Shown here piece after piece: positions 1-7,659 of a stretch of DNA of 64,000 nt (the first letter of the stretch is position 1; each line of letters starts with the position of its first letter). The notes below the pieces were generated by a model that saw only the letters and a program-made list of their open reading frames with translations, searched no databases and was not told the DNA's origin. Position numbers and translations under genes: made by a program. The DNA is from Opitutaceae bacterium (GTDB taxonomy: Bacteria > Verrucomicrobiota > Verrucomicrobiia > Opitutales > Opitutaceae), in contig JAUSID010000139.1 in assembly GCA_030648295.1 (NCBI GenBank), positions 121,722 to 185,721 on the forward strand, in the 5' to 3' direction.

Positions 1-1482
1 CTCGTGACGCGGCCTGAAGTGGATCCCGCGCGCATCGGCATCACCGGCCGCTCCGGCGGCGGCACGCAGAGCGCCTACATTGCGTCCGTCGACGAACGCA
101 TCCGCGCTGCGGCGCCCGAGAACTATCTCACGACCTTCGAGCAGCTGCTGAAGACGCGCGGACCGCAGGATCCCGAGCAGAACTTCCATCGCGGGATTGC
201 GCGGGGTTTCGACCAGCCCGACTTCGTCCTCGCGCGGGCGCCGAAGCCGACGCTCGTTGTCGCCACGACGCGCGACATCTTCAGCATCGAGGGCACGCAG
301 GCGCTGTTCGCGGAAGCCCGCCGCGGTTTCACCGCGCTCGGCCGCGCCGATGCGCTCGAGATGACGGTCGACGATGCGGAGCACACGTCCACCCGGAAGA
401 ACCGCGAGGCGACGTATGCCTTTTTCCGCCAACACCTCGAACTCCCGGGCGACAGCACCGACGAGAGCATCGCGCTGCTGAGTGCGGACGAACTGCGCAT
501 CACCGAGACCGGCCAGGTGTCGACCTCGCTCCGCGGGGAAAGCGTTTTCACCCTCAACCGGCGCGAGGCGACCGCGCTCGGCGAAAAACGCGACGAGCGG
601 CGCCGCGACCTGCCGCGGCACCTTGCCGCCGTGAAGGCGGACGCCGCGCGGCTGGCGGGTTATGCGCCGCCGGCGGAGCGCGCGCCCGCGGTCTTCTCCG
701 GCCGCATTCAGCGCGAAGGCTACGACCTCGAGAAATACCTGCTGCCGGTGGATGAGCGCTACGCCGTGCCCGTTGTCGCGCTCGTGCCGAAAACGCCGTC
801 GGGCCGGGTGGTGCTCTACCTGCATCCGGGCGGCAAGGCCGCGCAGGCCGGGCCGGATGGCGAGATGGAGTGGCTCGTGAAGCAGGGCTGCACGGTGATC
901 GCGCCCGACGTGGTTGGCAGCGGTGAACTTGGTCCCGGGTTCCTCGGCGTGCCGGGCGACAACCCGCCGCGGCTCTGGTATGCCTACGTGCTCCTCGGGA
1001 AGAGCATCCTGGGCCGGCAGATGGCGGACGTGATGCGGACGGTGCGGTTCGCGCAGGCGCGATTCGGCGTCGCGCCCGGCGACCTCGCCGGCGTGGCGCG
1101 CGGCGTATTCGGCCCGCTGTTACTGCACACCGCCGCGATCGAGGGCATCTTCGGCCGGGTCGCGCTGATCGAGTCGCTGCTGTCCTATCATTCGATCGCG
1201 ATGACCGAGCGCTACGCACCGGCCTGGATCCAGGGAGCGGTTCCGGGCGCGCTGACCGCTTACGACCTGCCGGATTTGGTGGCGTGCGTGGCGCCGCGCC
1301 ACGTGCTGCTCGCCGATCCACGCGATAGCCGCGGCGCGCCGGCCAAGGCTGCGGAGATCGCCGAGGAAACCGCGGTCATGGTGCGGGCCCACGCGCGGAA
1401 CCCGGCGCGGCTGAAAGTCCTTTCGCTCCCGCCGGGCGACACGGCCGCGTTGAACAAGGCGGTTGCGGAGTGGCTGCGTTGA
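1..1482 (+). CDS. Tandem alpha/beta-hydrolase (acetyl xylan esterase-like), 5'-truncated
   Basis: The frame is open to the window edge, so the start lies upstream. The visible first domain has a nucleophile elbow (GRSGG, about residues 17-21 of the visible part), an acidic residue in TTRDIFS and a histidine in DAEHTST, which together form a plausible Ser-Asp-His triad like that of secreted acetyl xylan esterase/prolyl oligopeptidase-like hydrolases. A second hydrolase-like domain follows from about residue 235 (VVLYLHPGG, VIAPDVVGSGEL). There the elbow reads GVARGVFGP with no serine at the nucleophile position, so this half is probably non-catalytic. Location beside a glycan-degradation region suits deacetylation of polysaccharide. 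The fold call is firm; the substrate is inference. Confidence 0.75.
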   Translation, partial: LVTRPEVDPARIGITGRSGGGTQSAYIASVDERIRAAAPENYLTTFEQLLKTRGPQDPEQNFHRGIARGFDQPDFVLARAPKPTLVVATTRDIFSIEGTQALFAEARRGFTALGRADALEMTVDDAEHTSTRKNREATYAFFRQHLELPGDSTDESIALLSADELRITETGQVSTSLRGESVFTLNRREATALGEKRDERRRDLPRHLAAVKADAARLAGYAPPAERAPAVFSGRIQREGYDLEKYLLPVDERYAVPVVALVPKTPSGRVVLYLHPGGKAAQAGPDGEMEWLVKQGCTVIAPDVVGSGELGPGFLGVPGDNPPRLWYAYVLLGKSILGRQMADVMRTVRFAQARFGVAPGDLAGVARGVFGPLLLHTAAIEGIFGRVALIESLLSYHSIAMTERYAPAWIQGAVPGALTAYDLPDLVACVAPRHVLLADPRDSRGAPAKAAEIAEETAVMVRAHARNPARLKVLSLPPGDTAALNKAVAEWLR

Positions 1483-1706
1483 GCGGCGGGGTCGCGCTTT
1501 TCCACGTGAATTCCGCATCACCTAACGCGGTCGATGCGCAGTTGTGCCATGCGATCTTCCGGTGCCGCGAGTATCTCGTGTCGCGCGGCGTCAGGTGTGG
1601 CCGGCTGCAAGCCTTGAACGTATTTCCGACCAGCCGCGCACGCGGAACCGCCAAAGCCTGATGAACGCTGGGCCGACACCGGATCGACGTTTCGATCCGC
1701 CCTGCT

Positions 1707-1799
1707 ATGAAACGACCACTTAACCGCCGCGAATTCATTGCCCAGGCCTCGCTCGCCGTCGCCGCCGGCTACGGTCCGCGACCGCGTGATGTTGACTGA
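1707..1799 (+). pseudogene. Stranded Tat signal peptide (gene remnant)
   Basis: A 30-codon reading frame begins MKRPLNRREFIAQASLAVAA, a textbook twin-arginine signal (RREFI then a hydrophobic Ala/Leu/Val stretch), then runs into GYGPRPRDVD and a TGA stop. No mature protein follows in any frame before the next gene. It is best read as the 5' end of a deleted Tat-exported protein. The next gene has its own Tat signal, so this is not that gene's start. The original product cannot be told. Confidence 0.6.
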
Positions 1800-1875
1800 C
1801 CCTTTGCACTGCTATCCCTGAGAATGTTGTCGGCCTGCGTGCAAATCGTTGCTCGTTCAGCAATCCGGTGGTTTG

Positions 1876-1912
1876 GTCCTGCTCCTTGCTCCCTGCTCCC
1901 TTCTCCGCGGCG
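1876..1912. repeat. Degenerate heptad repeat (CTGCTCC type)
   Basis: About five imperfect 7-base units (CTGCTCC, TTGCTCC, CTGCTCC, CTTCTCC) lie in the leader of the following gene. Very similar units recur near 4150. The rest of the 1483-1980 gap contains only the Tat remnant; I see no other gene there. Confidence 0.6.
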
Positions 1913-1980
1913 CAGCAGATGACAACACATATTACTTCGGTTGCGGCTGCGCCGCCCTAAGACCCACTGCCGTTTTTCTG

Positions 1981-2829
1981 ATGAATTCCTCGCCCCACCC
2001 CGAGCGCATCAATCGACGCACCTTCATCGGTGGAGCGGTCGCGAGCACGGTTGCCCTTGCCGGCATTCCTCGCACCCTGGCGGAAAATCCGAATGTTCAG
2101 CACCAGCGCTGGCGTATCGGACACCACTTTTGGAATTGGGATCACGCGTGGAACAACGCCGCGTTCCTCGACCGCCGCCTGCAGCTCACGAAAGAAACGG
2201 GCTACGCCGGATTCGAGGCCAAGCCGGCCGAAATCGGCCATCCTCCGGGCGCAGTCCGGGAAAAGTGTGCGGCGCTGGGCCTCACTTGCGCTGCCATCGG
2301 CGCGAGCCCCAAGGAAGGCATCGCCTACGCCGCCGCGGCGGGCGCCGGCATTCTCCGCACCAGCGTGGCCAGGGAGGAAACGCAGCGATGGGTCGATGCC
2401 GCCGGCGAACACCGCATCATCCTCGTCGTCCATCCGCACGTCGGCACGCGCGACGCACCCGGCGCCGTCGAGACCCGAGAGGATCTCCTGCGTTACCTCG
2501 ATGAACGCCCCGGCGTTTTCGCCTGCCCCGACACCGGACACCTCGCCCTTTGTGGCTCCGATCCCGTGCAGACCATCCGCGACCTCGGCCGCCGCTGTCG
2601 TTATATCCATCTGAAGGATCTTCCGGCTCACCGCATCAACAACAAGCACGCGCCGGGCGAGAAATTCTGTGAGCTCGGCACCGGCGCCCTCGACCTGGCT
2701 GGGGTCATCAAGGCTCTCGAAGACATCCGTTACGAAGGCTGGATCATGGTCGAACGCGATAGTCGCGAACCGGACTATGTGCGGAGCGCAAGAAACATGC
2801 GCGCGGTGTTGAAAAAGTTTGGCTGCTGA
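1981..2829 (+). CDS. Tat-exported sugar phosphate isomerase/epimerase-like TIM barrel
   Basis: The protein is 282 aa. I chose the ATG at 1981 because it places a Tat signal (NRRTFIGG followed by an Ala/Val-rich segment) at the N-terminus; an upstream in-frame start would bury it. The mature part resembles the xylose isomerase-like TIM-barrel family (AP endonuclease 2 fold), with likely metal-ligand segments in VVHPHVG, FACPDTGHLA, IHLKDL and the closing glutamate in GWIMVERD. In Verrucomicrobiota and Planctomycetota many such exported proteins sit near glycan-utilisation genes and act on free sugars or keto-sugars. The exact substrate is unknown. No partner gene is tightly coupled to it. Confidence 0.75.
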   Translation: MNSSPHPERINRRTFIGGAVASTVALAGIPRTLAENPNVQHQRWRIGHHFWNWDHAWNNAAFLDRRLQLTKETGYAGFEAKPAEIGHPPGAVREKCAALGLTCAAIGASPKEGIAYAAAAGAGILRTSVAREETQRWVDAAGEHRIILVVHPHVGTRDAPGAVETREDLLRYLDERPGVFACPDTGHLALCGSDPVQTIRDLGRRCRYIHLKDLPAHRINNKHAPGEKFCELGTGALDLAGVIKALEDIRYEGWIMVERDSREPDYVRSARNMRAVLKKFGC

Positions 2830-3024
2830 GCACGGCCCCTCCGCGCGGGTTAAACCGATCGTACATTCAGGAACCCGCAACCGCGGCCGACGTGGGTCAC
2901 CGCCATACCCTCCCGGCGTCATCCCAACCTCGTACCGGATTTCTCCCGGCGACTGGCTGAGACGTTGCACCTGCCGTTTCAAATGGCGTTCGCCAAGACC
3001 GTTGACCGCCCTGAACAGAAAACG

Positions 3025-3852
3025 ATGGAGAACAGTGCGCAGCATTTTCTCCGCGCGCGATTGGAGGCGTTGCTCGCACGCGGTTTCCTGCTGAGTCAAG
3101 CGGTGGAGCGATGGAACGCCCGCGCCATCTGGGTGGTGAGCCGTGCCGATTCCACGTATCCGAAACGACTCAAGGCCCGGCTCAGAGAAGACGCTCCCCC
3201 GATATTGTATGGCTGCGGATCGATTTCGCTCCTCGAGCAAGGCGGACTGGCTGTCGTCGGTTCACGTCACATTGACGATGAACTGATCAACTATGCCGAA
3301 AATGTCGGCCGCGTTTCGTCGGAAGCGCAGCGCATGATCATTTCCGGCGGAGCCAAGGGTATTGACCGGGCCGCGATGAATGGTGCGCTGCAGGCCGGCG
3401 GGAATGTCGCCGGTGTGATGGCGGACAGCCTCGAGCGAGCAGCGTTGGCACGGGAAAATCGGGAGCCACTGATGGATGGCCGGCTCGTGCTCATTTCCCC
3501 TTACGACCCGGCTGCGGGCTTCAACGTCGGCAATGCGATGCAGCGTAACAAGCTCATCTACGCACTGGCTGACGCCGCGCTGGTCGTGACGTCCGACCTT
3601 GAAAAAGGTGGAACGTGGACTGGAGCGATCGAGCAGTTGGACCGCCTGCATTTCGTGCCCGTGTTTGTGCGTAACGGCGCGAACGCCGGCAAAGGGAATG
3701 CGGCGCTGCTGCGGCGCGGAGCGCTGACATGGCCCGAGCCGAAAGATCGTGGGGAACTTGAATCGGCTCTTCTCGCGGCCAGCGCTTCGATCGCGGCGCA
3801 GCCGCAACAGGACACGCTCCCGTTAACACTACGCGAGGAAACATCCAGCTAA
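3025..3852 (+). CDS. DprA/Smf-like nucleotide-binding protein, N-terminally short
   Basis: The protein is 275 aa from the ATG at 3025; a TTG at 2965 is an alternative start. It carries the Rossmann core of the DprA/Smf family: [16 protein letters not shown], then [22 protein letters not shown] and a glycine-rich [11 protein letters not shown]. As I recall the family, relatives have roughly 80-90 more residues before the ALLARGF segment, so the gene looks 5'-eroded. DprA of competence loads RecA on single-stranded DNA, but this subgroup is often found outside competence loci. Directly downstream lies the wreck of an hsdR gene, so both may be remains of one defence region. It may no longer be functional. 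Confidence 0.65.
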   Translation: MENSAQHFLRARLEALLARGFLLSQAVERWNARAIWVVSRADSTYPKRLKARLREDAPPILYGCGSISLLEQGGLAVVGSRHIDDELINYAENVGRVSSEAQRMIISGGAKGIDRAAMNGALQAGGNVAGVMADSLERAALARENREPLMDGRLVLISPYDPAAGFNVGNAMQRNKLIYALADAALVVTSDLEKGGTWTGAIEQLDRLHFVPVFVRNGANAGKGNAALLRRGALTWPEPKDRGELESALLAASASIAAQPQQDTLPLTLREETSS

Positions 3853-3903
3853 AGAAATCGAAACCACCGCGCTTCCGCACCGTGCAAGCATCGGATCGCT
3901 TGC

Positions 3904-4105
3904 TCTGAGGAGCGCACTTTTTATGATGCCCTCGCCGGCATCGAAAGTGCGGTGGAGGCGATGGGAACTTCGCGTCATCGCCACCGAACTCGTTACCTCG
4001 GTTCGCAAAAACGTGACCATCGACTGAACCGTTCGTGAAAGTGCGCGCGCGAAAATCAAGGTGATGGTGAAGCGCATCCTGAAACGTCACGGCTACCCGC
4101 CGGAT
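3904..4105 (+). pseudogene. hsdR: Type I restriction enzyme HsdR C-terminal remnant
   Basis: Translating by eye, one frame gives SEERTFYDALAGIESAVEAM. After a frameshift near 3962 the next frame gives ELRVIATELVTSVRKNVTID, a TGA at 4025-4027, then [19 protein letters not shown] and RHGYPPD. This matches the end of type I restriction R subunits (DUF3387 region), where NVTIDWTVRE and VKRILRK.GYPPD are conserved. The TGA sits exactly where the family has tryptophan, so a TGG codon became a stop. With a frameshift and a nonsense mutation and no upstream gene, this is a decayed fragment. No hsdM or hsdS is visible. Confidence 0.75.
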
Positions 4106-4115
4106 CTACGCTGCC

Positions 4116-4262
4116 CTCCGACCTCTGCCCTCTGGTTTTTTCCTGCTCCTTTCTCGCTGCTCCCTGCTCCTCGGCGCCCAGGACGATGACAGCAGGGAAT
4201 GCTCGGTTCCACCTGACTCCACCGATTCACTGATCACCGACGACTGACTCACCGATCATCCG
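4116..4262. repeat. Degenerate pyrimidine heptads and ACTGATC/CACCGAT-type repeats
   Basis: Between the hsdR remnant and the end of the minus-strand operon lie short imperfect units (CTGCTCC, CTGCCCT, then ACTGATC, ACTGACT, CACCGAT). I see no gene here. The first part resembles the repeat near 1880. Confidence 0.55.
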
Positions 4263-4294
4263 GCCAACCGCCACACCGCGTTACATCATCAACC

Positions 4295-5683
4295 TCAAAG
4301 CGCCTCGGGAATAAGCGCCGGGGTGTCCGGACGCATTCTCTCCACGACGGGATTGGTCGGGTTCATGTCGCCAGGAAATGGATCCGCCCCGGGCGTGTAG
4401 AGGTATAGCTTCCCCCTGCGCTCGCTCTCGCCGAGAAACACCGTGCCATCCGGGCCGACGGCGATGGCATCGATTCGATAGGCGCGTTTGGCGTAATAAG
4501 GGCTGCGATCCACCGCCATCGTGCCGAGATCCCGGAACCCACCCGCCGCATCGTAGCGGTAGAGCTTGCTGACCATGTCGGTCTCGCCACAGACCATGTA
4601 AATGCGGTCATCCAGCCCGGCCGCCATCGCACGGACGCGCCGGTGCAGCCGCGGTTTTCCCAGCACCTGCGTCCGCTGCGCGGCCAAATCCAGCCGCAGG
4701 AGCATGCCATCCGTCGTGCCGGCATAAAGCACCCCGGCCGAATCACGCACGAAGCTCTCCACCACCGGATAGTCGATCGATTTCAACGCCTCCCAGTATT
4801 CGCCCGGCAACCGCATGTTCGTCGCCTCGAAGCGGCCGGCGCCAGGATCGAAGCGCACAAACCAGCCGTTGTCGCCCGAGGTGTAGACGAAACCGCTGGC
4901 CGGATCACAATACAGCGCGCGCGGCACGCTCCGCCAATGACGCTCCGGCCCGCCATAGACACGGCGGGAGAGAAACTCGCCGAAGTCGCGCGTCTTCCTG
5001 TTCGCGACGTCATGGGCGAAGAGATGAGCATCCGGATAGGTGATACCATAGATGACCTTGCGATCCGTGCTCCAGGTCAGCGCATACACGCTGTTCCCCG
5101 TCACCGGGATTCCGAGATCCCCGACCGGACAGGCATCCTCGTTCGTATAGCGCCGCGCGTCCCCGGTCCTGGGCTCGTAGCGGTAGAGGTGACCGCCCGC
5201 GTAACCCTCGAACGGCCGCTTGATGTCCTTCCACAACTGCTTTTCGACGGCCTCGTATTCGACCGGAAAGTTCTTCGTCAGCCTTACCGGCGCCAATATA
5301 TTCAACCCGGTTCCGATATAGAGGGCGCCATCCGGGCCCTCGAGCAGCGCGTGGTGGACGCCTCGCGCATCGCCAATCCGGCCGAGCGGCCGGACCTTGT
5401 TGAGGTAGCGGTTGTAGAAAAAAAGATACGAGTGCTCACGGCCGCTCGTGGCGCCGTAGACAAATCCGTTGGAGTGCGTGAGCAGCGCCGTGATCAGGCT
5501 GTCATCCGCCGGAATCAGGTTCTGCAGGGGGTAGCCCAGGTCCCGAAAATCCAGGCGATGCGCATCGAAATGCGGGTTAACCCATTGTTGTCCGCTCGCG
5601 GTCACCATACCGAGCAGCGGCAGCACCACCGCGATTACCAGTCTCGATTGCGCCAATGTTCTCATGGTTCGTGCAATGTTCAT
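4295..5683 (-). CDS. Secreted beta-propeller protein of unknown function (propeller 2)
   Basis: The protein is 462 aa. The start at 5683 was chosen because its ATG overlaps the TGA of the gene before it (ATGA), a sign of translational coupling; it is followed by a hydrophobic signal segment (LVIAVVLPLLGMVTASG). The rest is made of repeating blade-like units (GPDGALYIGTG, DRKVIYGITYP, ASGFVYTSGDNG, DSAGVLYAGTTDG, GPDGTVFLGES), as in quinoprotein/NHL-type propellers. No catalytic signature is recognisable. It is the distal gene of the GH28/GH88 block, so a role in binding or cleaving the same glycan is likely. Propeller-fold polysaccharide lyases (PL11, PL22, PL24, PL25) are possible relatives, but I cannot show this. 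Confidence 0.6.
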   Translation of the reverse strand: MNIARTMRTLAQSRLVIAVVLPLLGMVTASGQQWVNPHFDAHRLDFRDLGYPLQNLIPADDSLITALLTHSNGFVYGATSGREHSYLFFYNRYLNKVRPLGRIGDARGVHHALLEGPDGALYIGTGLNILAPVRLTKNFPVEYEAVEKQLWKDIKRPFEGYAGGHLYRYEPRTGDARRYTNEDACPVGDLGIPVTGNSVYALTWSTDRKVIYGITYPDAHLFAHDVANRKTRDFGEFLSRRVYGGPERHWRSVPRALYCDPASGFVYTSGDNGWFVRFDPGAGRFEATNMRLPGEYWEALKSIDYPVVESFVRDSAGVLYAGTTDGMLLRLDLAAQRTQVLGKPRLHRRVRAMAAGLDDRIYMVCGETDMVSKLYRYDAAGGFRDLGTMAVDRSPYYAKRAYRIDAIAVGPDGTVFLGESERRGKLYLYTPGADPFPGDMNPTNPVVERMRPDTPALIPEAL

Positions 5684-7038
5684 GGTGCGGGTTGAAAGCA
5701 GCCAAGACCCATGCGATACGGAAACCGCCCCACTCCCGGCCGTGCCGCCAGCGCGGGATCCCGCTCCTCGAAGGCGCCGACGAACCAGACTCGGCCCCTG
5801 GCGTCCACCTTGGCGCCGCCCATGCCGTAGGCGTGCCGGCCATCGGCCGTACGCAGCAGTCCGACATCGCGCCGCCGGCCCGTGTTCAAATCGTACGTCA
5901 CCATGAACGAGAGCGGCGGCAGCTGCCCCGGTGCCACTCCCTCCGGCAGCTTCAAATCGAGCTTCACCGCGCCATAGTCGAAGTCGCCCTCCAGCACGGG
6001 CAGATAATATATCTTCCGTTCCCGCGGCGAGAGCGCCATCGCCAGGGTGGCGCCGGGAATCTTGAAGGGACTGCCGCCGCGAAACGGCGGAGCGCACATC
6101 TCTCCCAGCATGGTGAAGGCGCCCTCGGCACCCGCGTTGACGTCAAAGCGGAACAATTCATTGGAGCCGCCGACGATGCCGTAGGCGACTTTCTCCACCG
6201 GATCCCACTCGATTATCCGCCATTGCCCGCGCCGATCGATCATCGGATTGGCCATCGTCCGCGATGTGTTCACCACCGGCAGTCGCAGCAACTCGCGGTC
6301 GATAATCCGGCCCGTCGCCGCCTCCAACTTCCAAAGATGGCCGCCCGAATAGGAACCATACACATTGCCCTCGTCGTCGGCGAAAATCGTCCGGCAAATG
6401 TCCCAGTCATCGACGCGCCCGAGATCTTCCGTCCAGTCGTCGTCAATATGATAGCGATAGAGCCGCCCATCCTCGGCGAGCCCGTAGATCAAGCGTCGCG
6501 ACTTGTCCATGGCCTGCCCGAGCAGGCCCCAGTAGCGGGTGATCCGCCCGAGTTGCTCGACCCGGCCGGTCGCCATCTCCGCCCGGTACCAGTGGACCCC
6601 GCCAAAACTGTTGAAATCGATGGCGGGAGGGCCGTTGTCTTCGCAGAGCGCGCCGAAATAAATCCACCCGTCGAGTTCCTGCATCTGCACATGGATCTTG
6701 CCGGTCGTCCACACGCCGCGGCCCCGCTCCCGCGCGACCTCGGAGAGATTGGCGAGAAGCCGCATCTTCTCCGTATCCGGATCAAACTCGTAGAAACTCG
6801 CCGCATCACCGTGGGTGCACAGCCCGATATAGACGCGCCCGTTGGAAGCGACGTACATACTGCTCCACATCTGCGCCGGTCGATCCGGGCCCGGGAAGCC
6901 ATGGAACGTGATTCGCGCGCCGGGGAATTTCTCCTCCGCCGCCGACGCGACGGGAGCGGCGCGGGCGACCCAGCCTCCGGGCACGTCGATTACTCCACCG
7001 AGCACGCTCCACCACAGGAAGACGATGAATGGTTTCAT
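5680..7038 (-). CDS. Secreted beta-propeller protein of unknown function (propeller 1)
   Basis: The protein is 452 aa. The start at 7038 (MKPFIVFLWWSVLGG) gives a Sec-type signal peptide. The mature part has blade-like repeats: SNGRVYIGLCT, DGWIYFGALCEDNG, SRRLIYGLAEDGRLYRY, DEGNVYGSYSGGHLWKLEAATG, RKIYYLPVLEGD, DARGRVWFVGAFEE. It looks paralogous to the next gene in architecture and is joined to it by a 4-base overlap, so the two are probably made in fixed ratio. No enzyme motif is recognised. The context of pectinase-type enzymes upstream points to a glycan-related role. Confidence 0.6.
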   Translation of the reverse strand: MKPFIVFLWWSVLGGVIDVPGGWVARAAPVASAAEEKFPGARITFHGFPGPDRPAQMWSSMYVASNGRVYIGLCTHGDAASFYEFDPDTEKMRLLANLSEVARERGRGVWTTGKIHVQMQELDGWIYFGALCEDNGPPAIDFNSFGGVHWYRAEMATGRVEQLGRITRYWGLLGQAMDKSRRLIYGLAEDGRLYRYHIDDDWTEDLGRVDDWDICRTIFADDEGNVYGSYSGGHLWKLEAATGRIIDRELLRLPVVNTSRTMANPMIDRRGQWRIIEWDPVEKVAYGIVGGSNELFRFDVNAGAEGAFTMLGEMCAPPFRGGSPFKIPGATLAMALSPRERKIYYLPVLEGDFDYGAVKLDLKLPEGVAPGQLPPLSFMVTYDLNTGRRRDVGLLRTADGRHAYGMGGAKVDARGRVWFVGAFEERDPALAARPGVGRFPYRMGLGCFQPAP

Positions 7039-7100
7039 ACGGGATTTTGCAAAACACGTCGCCCGGTCGGAATCGTTGGTGCCGAGCGTTGCCAAGAGTT

Positions 7101-7640
7101 TCAGGGGTCAAGCCGGACGGCGCCCATGGTCGCGCCCTCGCCCGCCATCACCGGGGTGCGGGCCAGGCGGAGATCAACCTGCTTGAGCACGACATCGCGC
7201 GTGGCGGCTCCACGAAGGGCGAGAAACGTCCCCGTGCCGGCCGGCGCCCGCGCCTCATGTATCCATAGATCCGCCACATCGGTGAACTCCAGCAGGGCGG
7301 CGCCCTTCGTGGCGGCGGCGCTGCGGAATCCATCGATTTCAATCTGCGCCACCCTCTCGCCCTTGATCGCCGGTCCGCTCCTGGCCTCGATGTGAACATC
7401 GGACAAGCGGATCCCGGCCGCATCCTGGAGCACAAGGCCCGTGTTCGCGCTGATCCGGATGTTGCGCAGCGATACGTCGCGAATCGGCATCTCCCGCAGC
7501 CCGGTGATCTGCCCGGCGCGCCGGGAACCCCGGGCGGTCACGTCGCTGATCTGGATGTCGCGAAACTGCGGCGCGGCCGAAAGCACGCCGGCGACAAGCG
7601 CCCCGAGCTGCAACAGCAGCAAAAGGCCGGGGCGTTTCAT
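7101..7640 (-). CDS. Small secreted beta-helix protein resembling a GH28 C-terminus
   Basis: The protein is 179 aa with a clear signal peptide (MKRPGLLLLLQLGALVAGVL). The mature 155 residues form a right-handed beta-helix pattern (IRDVSLRNIRI, IRLSDVHIEAR, VVLKQVDLRLA) and carry GLREMPIRDVSLRNI, similar to the last coils of verrucomicrobial GH28 enzymes. None of the GH28 catalytic motifs (NxDGID, GDD) is present. It therefore cannot be a normal polygalacturonase and may be a duplicated, re-secreted C-terminal piece or a binding accessory. It lies 19 bases after the full GH28 gene, in the same operon. Confidence 0.6.
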   Translation of the reverse strand: MKRPGLLLLLQLGALVAGVLSAAPQFRDIQISDVTARGSRRAGQITGLREMPIRDVSLRNIRISANTGLVLQDAAGIRLSDVHIEARSGPAIKGERVAQIEIDGFRSAAATKGAALLEFTDVADLWIHEARAPAGTGTFLALRGAATRDVVLKQVDLRLARTPVMAGEGATMGAVRLDP

Positions 7641-7659
7641 CGCGAGATCGCGTGTTTCC

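Noticed and set aside
3025..3852. Assignment of the DprA-like gene to natural competence
   Set aside because: The N-terminal part is missing, no competence genes are nearby, and its neighbour is a restriction gene remnant.
5656..7395. A 579-codon plus-strand frame opposite the propeller genes
   Set aside because: Composition is Arg/Pro/His-rich with no recognisable motif; the minus-strand genes with signal peptides and coupled starts explain the region.
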